DNA of 42,756 nucleotides from Chryseobacterium gleum (GCA_945878635.1 CAMCTV010000006.1:1-42756), one strand, 5' to 3'; numbered from the stretch's first letter, positions 8,154-17,371 are shown. The notes: generated by a model not told the origin, from the sequence alone. Program-made: numbers and translations.

Positions 8154-9314
8154 TTATTTTTCTAACCAAGATTGTACATAATTTTCTAAACTCCAGTCAA
8201 CCGCTTCTTGTGTTAATTGGAGAGGTTTAAAGGTGTCAACCATCACAGCCAATTCAAGGGTTTCTTTTTGACCAATGCTGCGTTCGTATGCTCCAGGATG
8301 CGGACCATGTGGAATTCCACCGGGATGCAAACTTAAAAATCCTTTTTCAACGTGATTTCTGCTCATGAAATCACCATCCACATAATACAAAACCTCATCT
8401 GAATCAATATTGCTGTGATTGTATGGAGCGGGAATGGATTGAGGATGGTAATCGTAAAGTCTGGGACAGAAAGAACAAATGACAAAATTGCGCGCTTCAA
8501 AAGTTTGGTGTATGGGCGGGGGCATATGTACCCGTCCTGTGATGGGTTCAAAGTCATGGATAGAGAAAGCAAACGGATAATTGTAACCATCCCAACCAGC
8601 CACATCAAAGGGATGGCTTGCGTATACCAGTGTATGCATCACCCCTTGCTTCTTGATTTTCATGGTAAAGTCACCCAATTGATCATGGGTTTCCAAGTCT
8701 TGCGGTTTTCTGATGTCCCTTTCGCAGTATGGAGAGTGTTCCAACAATTGTCCAAACTCATTGCGATAGCGATGCGGGGTAACAATCGGACTAAAGCTAT
8801 CTATAATGAGCAGTCGATTCTCTGGAGTATCAAATTCAATTTGATAAATCATTCCTCTTGGAATAACCAAGTAATCGCCATAACCAAACGTTAGATTACC
8901 CAACAAGGTGCGCAGTTTTCCTGTGCCCTGGTGCACAAAAATCACCTCATCCGCATCTGCATTCTTATAAAAGTAGCTTGTGATGCTATGCGTGGGGGCG
9001 GCAACACTAATGTGAAGGTCGTTGTTAAACATAACAACTTTTCGACTTTCTAAAAAGTCTTCCGTGGGTTTGGCTTCAAACCCTTTGACCATGTATGGAC
9101 TGATGTTTTTTTCTACAGCAGCCTTGGGCTGAACATCCATTGCGTTTCCAATGGATTGAATCATGGTTGGGCGATGAAGATGATAGAGTAAGGAAGCTGT
9201 TCCGCTGAAACCTTCTGTTCCAAAGAGCTGCTCGTAGTGTATTCCTCCTGATGCTTTGGGAAACACTGTATGTCTTTTGTGTGGGATACTTCCCAGTTGA
9301 TGGTAGATGGGCAT
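8154..9314 (-). CDS. hmgA: Homogentisate 1,2-dioxygenase
   Basis: Cupin-type Fe(II) ring-cleaving enzyme that opens homogentisate to maleylacetoacetate. It has 386 residues, about 50 fewer than the human and Pseudomonas enzymes (about 430-445). The C-terminal cupin carries the likely ligands His300 and Glu307 in YNHSNIDSDEVLYYVDGD and His336 in HPGGIPHGPHPGAYE. The His-to-Glu spacing appears one residue longer than in the human enzyme. Assignment to homogentisate rather than a related cupin rests on these motifs and on the adjacent hppD, so confidence is high but not complete. A good promoter lies directly upstream. The later enzymes, maleylacetoacetate isomerase and fumarylacetoacetase, are not in the window. 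Confidence 0.9.
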   Translation of the reverse strand: MPIYHQLGSIPHKRHTVFPKASGGIHYEQLFGTEGFSGTASLLYHLHRPTMIQSIGNAMDVQPKAAVEKNISPYMVKGFEAKPTEDFLESRKVVMFNNDLHISVAAPTHSITSYFYKNADADEVIFVHQGTGKLRTLLGNLTFGYGDYLVIPRGMIYQIEFDTPENRLLIIDSFSPIVTPHRYRNEFGQLLEHSPYCERDIRKPQDLETHDQLGDFTMKIKKQGVMHTLVYASHPFDVAGWDGYNYPFAFSIHDFEPITGRVHMPPPIHQTFEARNFVICSFCPRLYDYHPQSIPAPYNHSNIDSDEVLYYVDGDFMSRNHVEKGFLSLHPGGIPHGPHPGAYERSIGQKETLELAVMVDTFKPLQLTQEAVDWSLENYVQSWLEK

Positions 9315-9329
9315 GAAAAATTATTTTTT

Positions 9330-9359
9330 CAAATGTAAAGTTTCAAATTTTTTGATCAA
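9330..9359 (-). promoter_or_regulatory. Promoter of the hmgA-hppD operon
   Basis: Read on the minus strand, TACATTTG (9330-9337) is an exact -7 element 15 bases before the hmgA ATG. TTG (9357-9359) lies 19 bases upstream as the -33 element. No obvious palindrome for a specific regulator is visible. Confidence 0.65.
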
Positions 9360-9370
9360 GCTGACGATTA

Positions 9371-9796
9371 TCAATCTTTAAGTCCGTTTTGATTGAGGTC
9401 TATCCGCGGAGGTTCCACCAAATCATCCACAATGAAAGCGGATGGAATCTCCCTTCTAACTTCTTTAAGCGCCTCTCGGGCTTCAGTTTTGGAAAGATAA
9501 TTTCCCAATCTGAGAACATGATCCGGTATGTTTTGCGACAGATACACCAATGCTCCAGGATGGTTAAAGATGTAATCTTGTCTGAATTTTTTGGCATCGT
9601 CCAAATTACCTATAAAAATTTGAATTCTGAAACCTGGTTGTTCTGTCAGCTTTCTGGATTTCATTTCCAATTCTTGAACAGCTGTGGGAACTTTCCATGA
9701 CACATTTCCAGAAGTTGTTTCAGAAGACAAATTCGGCTGTGACATTGCTGATTGAAAAAAAAACAAAGCCATAAACCCACAAAAAATTTGGCGCAT
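9371..9796 (-). CDS. Exported SPOR-domain protein
   Basis: Predicted protein of 141 residues with a signal peptide (MRQIFCGFMALFFFQSAMSQ) and a C-terminal SPOR-like module. The module begins near GFRIQIFIGNLDDAKKF and continues through RLGNYLSKTEAREALKEV to FIVDDLVEPP. SPOR domains bind denuded glycan strands of peptidoglycan, often at division sites. An earlier in-frame ATG exists at 9805, but the -7 element at 9810-9817 would put transcription start on top of it, so the ATG at 9796 is preferred. It stands alone between hmgA and the divergent respiratory operon. There is no lipobox Cys, so it is probably periplasmic. Confidence 0.75.
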   Translation of the reverse strand: MRQIFCGFMALFFFQSAMSQPNLSSETTSGNVSWKVPTAVQELEMKSRKLTEQPGFRIQIFIGNLDDAKKFRQDYIFNHPGALVYLSQNIPDHVLRLGNYLSKTEAREALKEVRREIPSAFIVDDLVEPPRIDLNQNGLKD

Positions 9797-9809
9797 CCCA
9801 GTCATGTCT

Positions 9810-9817
9810 CAAAGGTA
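9810..9817 (-). promoter_or_regulatory. -7 element for the SPOR-domain gene
   Basis: Minus-strand TACCTTTG matches TAnnTTTG exactly and ends 13 bases before the ATG at 9796. No convincing -33 element is seen. Confidence 0.55.
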
Positions 9818-9944
9818 GTTTTTTTTCACGCTGCTAAGTTCATATCCCCAAAAAAAAGACACAAAGCACACAAAATCAGCATTCTGTGAAATCTTGTGAA
9901 TTTTTTTTTATTTAGAATCATTTTAAATTAGAAAAATGCGTCTC

Positions 9945-9960
9945 ATGACAGTTCTGTGAT
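9945..9960. promoter_or_regulatory. Imperfect palindrome over the -33 region of the act-cox operon
   Basis: ATGACAG, two Ts, then CTGTGAT form an inverted repeat with one mismatch in seven. Its centre is about 22 bases before the -7 element at 9974-9981. It covers the place of the -33 element, where no TTG exists. That is the geometry of an operator or activator site; no regulator is identified. Confidence 0.35.
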
Positions 9961-9973
9961 ATACGTCTGTGGT

Positions 9974-9981
9974 TATTTTTG
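9974..9981 (+). promoter_or_regulatory. -7 element of the act-cox respiratory operon
   Basis: TATTTTTG is an exact TAnnTTTG match, 39 bases before the actA ATG at 10021. The lack of a TTG -33 element suggests that an activator is needed. Confidence 0.5.
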
Positions 9982-10020
9982 CGCTTAATTCCGAATTGGA
10001 AAAATTGTAAAATCCTAGAA

Positions 10021-11418
10021 ATGACAGGCTTTTCGAAAAGATTTTTTAAACTACTCATCGCCGCGGTGCTGATGGTAGGAATGAGTGCTCAGTATGCTTA
10101 CGCCTCTATCCACGAGGGTGGTGATGCTGCTAATGGTGAAAAATTGTTCAAGGCAAACTGTGCGTCTTGTCACAAGATTACAGAAGAAGTGCTTGCTGCG
10201 CCTGGGTTAAAGGGTATTGATCAACGTTGGGCGGGGAAAGACGCCTTGTTGATTAAGTGGATCCAAAATCCTCAGGCAGCTGCGGGTTCTGGTGATCCTT
10301 ATATCAAGGGGTTGGTAGACAAGTATGTCCCTCAATTTGGTTGGATGGCTGCACAAGCCGTTGATGAAATGGAGATCAAGGACATCATGGCTTATGTCAA
10401 GTCTGGCGGTGGTGCAGGTGGTGCTGATCAAGGTGCAGCTGCGGCATTGGCTGAAAAATGTCCTACCATCAACGATAAAATAGCTGAAGAATTTGGTAGT
10501 GAAAATGACAGCAGTACTATTATCTGGTGGATTATTGTGGGTGTTATTTTGGCCATCATTGGTGCGTCTGCAGCCAACATTTCAAAATCATTAAAGCAGG
10601 CTGTTAACGAGCGTGATGGTTTGGCTCCTATTGAAGACAAGACCTATTGGCAATCTGTTAAATCTTGGATGTGGATCAACAAAAAATTTGTTGGAATTAT
10701 CGGATTGTTTGTCTTCTTGTATTTGGGAGTTGTTGGTTATCAGAAGTTGTACAGAATTGGAGTCAACCAAGGATACACTCCTGACCAACCCGTTTGGTTC
10801 TCTCACAACATTCACGCATGTCAAAATGAGATTGACTGTCAGTATTGCCACTCTTCAGCATCCAAATCAAAACATGCAGGTATCCCTTCGGTGAACATTT
10901 GTATGAACTGCCACAAGGGAATTAAAAAAGGTCCTATTTCCGGAGAGAAGGAGATTGCCAAAATTTATGCAGCCATCGGTTTCGATCCAGCTACAGGTCA
11001 ATACATTGAGAATTATGAGCAAAAGCCCATTCAGTGGAACAAGGTTCACAACCTGCCTGACCACGTGAATTTCAATCACAGCTTGCACGTAACAGGTGCT
11101 AAATTGGATTGCAAGCAATGCCATGGTCCTGTTCAAACTTACAATGGAGGTCGTTTGGCTCCGGTTGATGAAATCAATGCACAAGAAGATGTGGTTGGTT
11201 TAATCAAATTGTCAAAGCCAACATTGACCATGGGTTGGTGTATTGAGTGTCACAACAAAGCCAACATCGATTTGGCTAGTTCTGACTACTATGAAGAAAT
11301 GCACAAACGATTCAAATCATCTGCTGTAGGAAAACGCACCTTGAAAGACATCATGGAAGATGGCGAGGTTACTGTGAAAGAGATGGGTGGATGGGAATGT
11401 GGTAAGTGTCACTATTAA
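10021..11418 (+). CDS. actA: Alternative complex III multiheme cytochrome c subunit ActA, with extra N-terminal heme domain
   Basis: Protein of 465 residues, starting at ATG 10021 rather than the TTG 42 bases upstream. It has a signal or anchor segment (about 8-29), then a small cytochrome c domain with CASCH (47-51). Two hydrophobic segments follow (about 166-184 and 222-240). The C-terminal pentaheme part has CxxCH at 273-277, 294-298, 364-368, 407-411 and 460-464. ActA of studied complexes carries five hemes and passes electrons from the ActB iron-sulfur chain towards a cytochrome c or oxidase. The sixth heme domain here looks like an added N-terminal module joined by membrane helices. The start is 39 bases after the operon -7 element, and actB follows 19 bases after the stop. 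Confidence 0.92.
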   Translation: MTGFSKRFFKLLIAAVLMVGMSAQYAYASIHEGGDAANGEKLFKANCASCHKITEEVLAAPGLKGIDQRWAGKDALLIKWIQNPQAAAGSGDPYIKGLVDKYVPQFGWMAAQAVDEMEIKDIMAYVKSGGGAGGADQGAAAALAEKCPTINDKIAEEFGSENDSSTIIWWIIVGVILAIIGASAANISKSLKQAVNERDGLAPIEDKTYWQSVKSWMWINKKFVGIIGLFVFLYLGVVGYQKLYRIGVNQGYTPDQPVWFSHNIHACQNEIDCQYCHSSASKSKHAGIPSVNICMNCHKGIKKGPISGEKEIAKIYAAIGFDPATGQYIENYEQKPIQWNKVHNLPDHVNFNHSLHVTGAKLDCKQCHGPVQTYNGGRLAPVDEINAQEDVVGLIKLSKPTLTMGWCIECHNKANIDLASSDYYEEMHKRFKSSAVGKRTLKDIMEDGEVTVKEMGGWECGKCHY

Positions 11419-11437
11419 TTTTTTAGGATCTACGAAC

Positions 11438-14400
11438 ATGAGTAACAATAAAAAATATTGGACCAGCTTGGAAGAATTCAGCAATCGCGAATCTTTCCAA
11501 GAAGCAGTTTCTCACGAGTTTGCTCCTGCAAGCAATGGATTAAATGCTTTTGCAGATGAGAACTTATCCAAAGCCAACACAGGACGTCGTGACTTCTTAA
11601 AATTCATGGGATTCAGTGTCGCAGCAGCTACTTTGGCCGCTTGTGAGGCTCCTGTAGTGAAGAGTATTCCTTATGTGGTAAAGCCAGAGGATATCACTCC
11701 AGGAATTCCGAATTTCTATGCCACTACCTATTATGACGGTGTAGATTACGCGAATGTTTTGGTTAAAACACGTGAAGGTCGTCCCATCTTCATCAAAGGA
11801 AATAAGTCTTTTGGTTTGGCCAAGGGAGCCATCAATGCGCGCATCAACGCATCGGTTTTAGAGATTTATGATGAAGATCGTTTAAAAGGTCCTAAAGCAG
11901 GAAGTGCTGATGCATCTTGGTCCAACTTGGACAAAGAAATGATGGAGTTGCTGGCTGCTGCAAAAAATGTGAGGATCATCTCCAATACGATTGCCAGTCA
12001 GACGACAAAGAATGCCATCAATGCTTTCAGCAATCATTTTGCTGGAAAAGTGAAGCATGTTCAGTATGATGTGGTTTCTTACTACGGAATGACCAAAGCC
12101 AATCAAGATGCTTTTGGTAAATCCGTTGTTCCACAATACAACTTTGAAAAGGCAGAAGTCATTGTCAGCGTTGCTGCAGATTTCTTGGGTTCATGGTTGA
12201 CCTCAAATTTGTATCAAGGAGCCTATGCTGATGGTCGCCGTCCAGAGAATGGCAAGATGAGCAAGCATTATCAGTTTGAATCCAATATGTCTTTGACAGG
12301 ATCCAACGCTGATGTTCGCGTTGCCATTAAGCCATCACAAGAGGGTCAAGTTTTGGCAGCTATTTACAACGCTTTGACGGGTGCTAAGGCACAAGTGGAA
12401 GGTGTTGAGGCTTCTGTATTTACCAAATTGGCTGCAGAATTGAAAGCCAGTGCAGGTAAGTCTTTGGTTGTGGCTGGAAGCAACGATATTGATGCTCAGA
12501 AAGTGGCCATCGCCATCAATCAAATGTTGAACAATTACGGTTCAACCATTGATATGTCCAATCATTTGAATTTGTTCGCAGGAAATGACGCTGAAGTTGA
12601 AGCATTGGTTGCTGAAATGAATGGCGGCGCTGTGGATATTTTGATTGTACACGGTTGTAACCCAGTTTACAACTTGGCGCATTTGAATTTTGGCAATGCC
12701 ATGTCAAAAGTGAAAACCAAGGTTTCTACCGCATTGTTTGCAGATGAGACCGGTTCAATGTGTAATTTCTTGGCACCTGATCACCATCTTTTGGAATCAT
12801 GGGATGACTTGAGTGCAGTTGTAGGAAGAACTGATTTGGTTCAACCTACTATTAATCCGCTATACAACACCAGACCAGCTGGTCAAAACTATTTGGCTTG
12901 GTCTGGAAACAATACAAGTTACTACGACTATTTGAGAACAACTTTCAATGCGGGTTATACCCCTGCTATGATGGACTCAGATAGCAATTGGTATTCAGCT
13001 GTGCACAATGGAACATTTGCGGTCAACACGGCACCAGCTGAAGAATCGGTTGATGGTGCAACTGCTTCGGCAATGGCTGCAGTAACAGCTGCGTTGCCAA
13101 CGGCAAGTACTGCAAATGTTACAGTAAGCGAGAGCTTATCGAAAATAGCCAACAAAAAAGGTGGCAAATGGGAGTTGTCTTTGTACACATCGGTAAATTT
13201 GGGTGTTGGTAATCATGCCAATAATCCCGTGTTGCAAGAGACACCAGATCCCATCACCAAAGTTACCTGGGACAATTACGTTGCCATGGCGCCAGCAGAT
13301 ATGAAAGACATGAACTTGAATCTCTACATTGGAGAGCAAGAGGAGTCTTCATTGGTAAAAGTGGTTGCGAATGGAAAAGAAATGATTCTTCCTGCAGTTG
13401 CAACACCCGGTCAAAAGAGAGGTACCATGAGTATTGCTTTGGGATATGGACGTGGTGCCAACGATGAAGTTATCGGAAAGGCCGCATATCAGGTAGATGC
13501 TGATGGAGATTATATCATGGATGGTGAAAAGCGCATGACCATTGGTAAAAATGCTTTTGCATTGATCAATAAAGGTATGTATTCATCTTTTGATGTATCT
13601 ATTGAAGCTACAGGTGAAATGTATGCCATGGCCTCAACACAGTTGCACAGCACCGTTATGGGACGTGATTCAATTGTGAAAGAGACCACCTTGGCTGCTT
13701 ATTTGAAAGAGAAGTCAGCTGAAAAAGGAAAGGCATCATGGAATACAGCCAATACATTGCCAGTGCACCACGATGTGAATGGAGATGGAGAAATTACGGC
13801 CAAAGGAGATCGCGTTCCTGTGAGGGAAATGGATTTGTGGGCTGATCATCCAGTGGAGAACGTAGGTCACCGATGGGGAATGACCATCGATTTGACCAGT
13901 TGCATCGGATGTGGTGCTTGTATTACCGCATGCCACACAGAAAACAACGTTCCAGTAGTCGGTAAAGACGAGGTTCGTCGTCACCGTGATATGCACTGGA
14001 TGCGTATCGATCGTTATTTCTCTTCTGATTTTGCAACTTTAGAGGAAACCAAAGAGAATAAGCAAATGGGAACCATTGCTGCCTACGGCGATATGGAAAT
14101 TCCAACTGAGAATCCTCAAACTGTTCACATGCCAATGATGTGTCAGCACTGTAACCACGCTCCATGTGAGACGGTTTGTCCAGTAGCTGCAACAACGCAT
14201 AGCAATGAAGGTTTGAATAACATGGCTTATAACCGTTGTATCGGTACCCGTTATTGCGCCAACAACTGTCCTTACAAAGTTCGTCGCTTTAATTGGTTCA
14301 ACTATGTTACCAACGATAGGTTCTCGAAATTCAACCCATCTCAAGATGAGACCATGCGTATGGTATTGAATCCGGATGTTACGGTTCGTACCCGTGGTGT

Positions 14401-14674
14401 TATGGAGAAATGCAGCATGTGTCAACAGCGTATTCAGGCAGGAAAGATTGATGCCAAGAAACGCGGTGAAGTAGTTGCGGACGGTGCGATTGTTACTGCT
14501 TGTGCTGAAGCTTGTCCAACTCACGCCATTGTATTTGGTGATTTGAACGACACAGCCAGTGCGAACATCATGCGCGCAAAGAACAACCGTTCTTATCACG
14601 CTCTAGAAGAGGTAGGTATTCAACCCAATATCTACTACATGACAAAAGTTAGAAACATTGAAACCGAAGCATAA
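11438..14674 (+). CDS. actB: Alternative complex III subunit ActB (molybdopterin-oxidoreductase-like plus iron-sulfur protein)
   Basis: Protein of 1078 residues in two fused parts. Near residue 48 a twin-arginine motif (GRRDFLKFMGFS) precedes a hydrophobic stretch and LAAC, a likely lipobox, so Tat export and lipidation are expected. The middle 700 residues resemble a molybdopterin oxidoreductase; ActB proteins keep this fold without the cofactor. From about residue 820 come four cysteine clusters: CIGCGACITAC, CQHCNHAPCETVCP, CIGTRYCANNCP, and CSMCQQRI with CAEACP. In the third, Thr replaces one Cys, as expected for one [3Fe-4S] beside three [4Fe-4S] centres. The ATG at 11438 is chosen because the 51-base in-frame extension overlaps the actA end and adds nothing conserved. 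It relays electrons from quinol (ActC) to ActA. Confidence 0.95.
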   Translation: MSNNKKYWTSLEEFSNRESFQEAVSHEFAPASNGLNAFADENLSKANTGRRDFLKFMGFSVAAATLAACEAPVVKSIPYVVKPEDITPGIPNFYATTYYDGVDYANVLVKTREGRPIFIKGNKSFGLAKGAINARINASVLEIYDEDRLKGPKAGSADASWSNLDKEMMELLAAAKNVRIISNTIASQTTKNAINAFSNHFAGKVKHVQYDVVSYYGMTKANQDAFGKSVVPQYNFEKAEVIVSVAADFLGSWLTSNLYQGAYADGRRPENGKMSKHYQFESNMSLTGSNADVRVAIKPSQEGQVLAAIYNALTGAKAQVEGVEASVFTKLAAELKASAGKSLVVAGSNDIDAQKVAIAINQMLNNYGSTIDMSNHLNLFAGNDAEVEALVAEMNGGAVDILIVHGCNPVYNLAHLNFGNAMSKVKTKVSTALFADETGSMCNFLAPDHHLLESWDDLSAVVGRTDLVQPTINPLYNTRPAGQNYLAWSGNNTSYYDYLRTTFNAGYTPAMMDSDSNWYSAVHNGTFAVNTAPAEESVDGATASAMAAVTAALPTASTANVTVSESLSKIANKKGGKWELSLYTSVNLGVGNHANNPVLQETPDPITKVTWDNYVAMAPADMKDMNLNLYIGEQEESSLVKVVANGKEMILPAVATPGQKRGTMSIALGYGRGANDEVIGKAAYQVDADGDYIMDGEKRMTIGKNAFALINKGMYSSFDVSIEATGEMYAMASTQLHSTVMGRDSIVKETTLAAYLKEKSAEKGKASWNTANTLPVHHDVNGDGEITAKGDRVPVREMDLWADHPVENVGHRWGMTIDLTSCIGCGACITACHTENNVPVVGKDEVRRHRDMHWMRIDRYFSSDFATLEETKENKQMGTIAAYGDMEIPTENPQTVHMPMMCQHCNHAPCETVCPVAATTHSNEGLNNMAYNRCIGTRYCANNCPYKVRRFNWFNYVTNDRFSKFNPSQDETMRMVLNPDVTVRTRGVMEKCSMCQQRIQAGKIDAKKRGEVVADGAIVTACAEACPTHAIVFGDLNDTASANIMRAKNNRSYHALEEVGIQPNIYYMTKVRNIETEA

Positions 14675-14683
14675 TAAAATCCT

Positions 14684-16063
14684 ATGTTAAAAGAAGCTTC
14701 TATCCGTCAACCGCTCATCTTAGGTCACAAGACCTATCATGACATCACGAAGGACATCTGCGGACCCATTGAAGGACCAGCGCCTCGTGAGTGGAAAATA
14801 GCAATCACCATTGCGGCAGTTATTGCCATTTATGGATTGAGTTGCATAGCATACCTTGTGGCAACCGGTATCGGTGCATGGGGATTGAATAAGACAGTAG
14901 GTTGGGCGTGGGACATCACCAACTTTGTATGGTGGGTAGGTATCGGTCATGCGGGTACTTTGATTTCTGCTGTATTGTTGTTGTTCCGTCAACGTTGGAG
15001 AATGGCCATCAACCGTTCTGCTGAGGCGATGACCATCTTTGCGGTAATCATGGCTGCTATCTTCCCGGTGTTTCACATGGGTCGTGTATGGATGGCCTAT
15101 TGGACTTTGCCATTGCCCAATCAATTTGGATCGCTATGGCCCAACTTTAACTCAGCACTGATGTGGGACGTATTTGCGATCTCAACTTATTTCTCAGTTT
15201 CTTTGGTGTTTTGGTACATTGGATTGATTCCAGATTTCGCTACCATTCGTGACCGTATGGTTAAGCCCGGGATGAAGCGTTTCTACAGTATTTTAAGTTT
15301 CGGATGGTCAGGTCGCGCCAAAAACTGGACACGTTTTGAAGAGGTTTCTTTGGTATTGGCTGGTATCGCAACGCCATTGGTATTCTCGGTTCACTCGATC
15401 GTATCGATGGACTTTGCTACCTCTGTTGTTCCAGGATGGCATACCACCATCTTCCCTCCTTATTTCGTATCTGGTGCGATTTTCTCTGGATTTGCAATGG
15501 TATTGACCTTGTTGTTGATCATGCGCAAAACCATGAAGTTGGAGTCATACATTCATGTGAAGCACGTGGAATATATGAATATCGTTATCATTGTAACGGG
15601 TTCTATCGTTGGTGTTGCCTACTTGACTGAATTGTTCATTTCTTGGTACAGTGGTGTAGAATATGAGGCATATGCTTTCATCAATCGTTTCTCTGGTCCT
15701 TACAGTTGGTCCTACTGGATGATGATGACATGTAACGTAATCAGCCCTCAGTTGTTCTGGTTTAAAAAGATTCGTACCAATTTGGCAGCAACTTTTGTAT
15801 TGTCAATTGTTGTGAATATCGGTATGTGGTTCGAGCGTTTTGTAATCATCGTGACATCCATTCACCGTGATTATGTTCCTGGAGCTTGGGGTGAATTCCA
15901 CCCATCAGGAATTGATGTTGGTATGTTCATTGGAACCATCGGAATTTTCTTCACTTTGTTCTTGTTGTTTGCCCGTTACTTCCCAGTATTGGCTCTGAAT
16001 GAGTTGAAGACCATTTTGAAAATGAGCGGTGAGTCTTATAAAAAAGAAGCAGAAAAACACTAA
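14684..16063 (+). CDS. actC: Alternative complex III membrane subunit ActC (NrfD/PsrC family)
   Basis: Integral membrane protein of 459 residues with about ten hydrophobic helices, preceded by a short cytoplasmic N-terminus ending DITKDICGPIEGP. In this family the helical bundle binds menaquinol or ubiquinol at the periplasmic side and hands electrons to the iron-sulfur subunit. Helices are clear at, for example, WKIAITIAAVIAIYGLS, FVWWVGIGHAGTLISA and VIIVTGSIVGVAYL. It begins 9 bases after actB and is followed at 18 bases by actD. It is the NrfD-like partner of the paralogous ActF in the same operon. Confidence 0.94.
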   Translation: MLKEASIRQPLILGHKTYHDITKDICGPIEGPAPREWKIAITIAAVIAIYGLSCIAYLVATGIGAWGLNKTVGWAWDITNFVWWVGIGHAGTLISAVLLLFRQRWRMAINRSAEAMTIFAVIMAAIFPVFHMGRVWMAYWTLPLPNQFGSLWPNFNSALMWDVFAISTYFSVSLVFWYIGLIPDFATIRDRMVKPGMKRFYSILSFGWSGRAKNWTRFEEVSLVLAGIATPLVFSVHSIVSMDFATSVVPGWHTTIFPPYFVSGAIFSGFAMVLTLLLIMRKTMKLESYIHVKHVEYMNIVIIVTGSIVGVAYLTELFISWYSGVEYEAYAFINRFSGPYSWSYWMMMTCNVISPQLFWFKKIRTNLAATFVLSIVVNIGMWFERFVIIVTSIHRDYVPGAWGEFHPSGIDVGMFIGTIGIFFTLFLLFARYFPVLALNELKTILKMSGESYKKEAEKH

Positions 16064-16081
16064 TTGGTATAAAAAACAACC

Positions 16082-16615
16082 ATGGCAAATAAAGTATTTC
16101 ACGTAATGTACGATGACGACCAAAAGTTGATGGACGGCGCTCGTGCATTGGTTGCAAAAGGAATTCGTGTAAAAGACGTTTTCTCTCCATTTCCTGTTCA
16201 CGGTTTGGATCCTGTAATTGGCGTTAAGCGTACACGCTTGGCCATTGCTTCATTCATGTATGCATCAACCGGAACAGCCTTGGCCATTTTGGGAACTTGG
16301 TATTTTATGATTCACGATTGGCCCATGAATATTGGCGGTAAGCCAAGTTTCTCATGGATTGAGAACGCGCCAGCTTTCGTTCCAATCATTTTTGAATTTT
16401 CAGTGTTTTGTGGAGCACACGGTATGGTGTTGACCTATTTGTTGCGCAACGGAACCTTGCCAGGAATGCCTGCGAGTAATCCTGATCCCAGAACAACGGA
16501 TGATATGTTTGTGATGGAAATTACCACTGAGCAAAACGGTGGTATGTCAGAGTCTGATATTGAGGCTTTGATCAACACAACAGATGTTTATGAATTAAGC
16601 ATAAAGAATTATTGA
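16082..16615 (+). CDS. actD: Alternative complex III subunit ActD (DUF3341)
   Basis: Protein of 177 residues with a soluble N-terminal region (VFHVMYDDDQKLMDGARAL) that contains the DUF3341 signature VFSPFPVHGLD. Two membrane helices follow, near residues 57-76 and 98-120, and then a short acidic C-terminal tail. ActD flanks ActC in the complex and has no cofactor of its own. Its stop is two bases before the actE ATG, so translation is probably coupled. Confidence 0.93.
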   Translation: MANKVFHVMYDDDQKLMDGARALVAKGIRVKDVFSPFPVHGLDPVIGVKRTRLAIASFMYASTGTALAILGTWYFMIHDWPMNIGGKPSFSWIENAPAFVPIIFEFSVFCGAHGMVLTYLLRNGTLPGMPASNPDPRTTDDMFVMEITTEQNGGMSESDIEALINTTDVYELSIKNY

Positions 16616-16617
16616 TT

Positions 16618-17358
16618 ATGAAGCGCCCCTTGATTAAAATTACAGCAGCTTTGTCTGTAGTGTTGGCAGTTACTTCATGCCGCGTTGATCCTAACTCTGC
16701 GGGTTATGAATACATGCCAGACATGTATCGCTCTCCAGCTTTGGAGGCATACGTTGATTACGGAAGCAGTAAGCACATGGATTGGACATGGCAGCAGAAG
16801 TCAGATGCTGGTGTAGTAACCAAATTGTCTAGAAAACCTGCAGCAGGTACTGTGCCATTCATTGAAGCCGACATGAAGCGTGCAGAGAAGTTGACCAACG
16901 CTGGATCTTTTTTTATGATTATGCCTTATGCATTGAAGAATACACCTGAGGATTATGAGCGCGCAGCGGCTGAGGTAAAGTCTCCATTGTTGAGCAACAA
17001 GTCTAACATAGAAAAAGGCGCAGAGATTTACCAAAAGATGTGTGCGCATTGCCATGGTAAAGAAGGCAAGGGTGATGGTGCGATATCAGCTAATGGTAAA
17101 ATTATTGCCCCTGATTATCCTGGAAAGTTGAAAGATTTGTCAGAGGGTAAGATGTATCACTCCATTACTTACGGTAAGGGTTTGATGGGTTCTCACGCTT
17201 CTCAAATGTCGAAGTTAGAACGTTGGCAGGTAGTGGAGTATGTGAAGTGCCTGCAAAAGGGCGTTCCTGCACCAACGTATGATAAAAATGATATGGTGGT
17301 GTTGGCGGCTGCTGAGGCTGCTCCAGCTGCGGAAACAACTGAAACTGCCAAACCTTAA
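16618..17358 (+). CDS. actE: Alternative complex III monoheme cytochrome c subunit ActE
   Basis: Protein of 246 residues with a lipoprotein-type signal (MKRPLIKI to VTSC, Cys about residue 21) and the ActE-type stretch GYEYMPDMYRSPALEAY. One cytochrome c domain carries CAHCHGKEGKGDG (heme motif near residues 141-145), with a later Met as candidate axial ligand in the GLMGSHASQMS region. The C-terminal tail is Ala/Thr rich. The ATG at 16618 is used; a TTG six bases upstream is in frame but inferior. It probably gives the complex its second cytochrome exit to the oxidase or a soluble carrier. Confidence 0.93.
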   Translation: MKRPLIKITAALSVVLAVTSCRVDPNSAGYEYMPDMYRSPALEAYVDYGSSKHMDWTWQQKSDAGVVTKLSRKPAAGTVPFIEADMKRAEKLTNAGSFFMIMPYALKNTPEDYERAAAEVKSPLLSNKSNIEKGAEIYQKMCAHCHGKEGKGDGAISANGKIIAPDYPGKLKDLSEGKMYHSITYGKGLMGSHASQMSKLERWQVVEYVKCLQKGVPAPTYDKNDMVVLAAAEAAPAAETTETAKP

Positions 17359-17371
17359 TCGATAGACCATT

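Noticed and set aside
8761-8776. Near-copy of part of the 845-878 repeat (GCGATAGCGAT)
   Set aside because: Only about 11 bases match, inside the hmgA coding region; chance is a sufficient explanation.
8415-8894. 159-residue plus-strand frame
   Set aside because: It lies opposite hmgA, whose reading frame shows the conserved cupin motifs; no independent signals are present.
11438-13880. An active molybdenum enzyme in ActB
   Set aside because: The fold is present, but alternative complex III ActB subunits lack the cofactor and the operon context is respiratory.
14039-14599. 186-residue antisense frame
   Set aside because: It lies wholly opposite the conserved iron-sulfur region of actB and has no promoter or family likeness.
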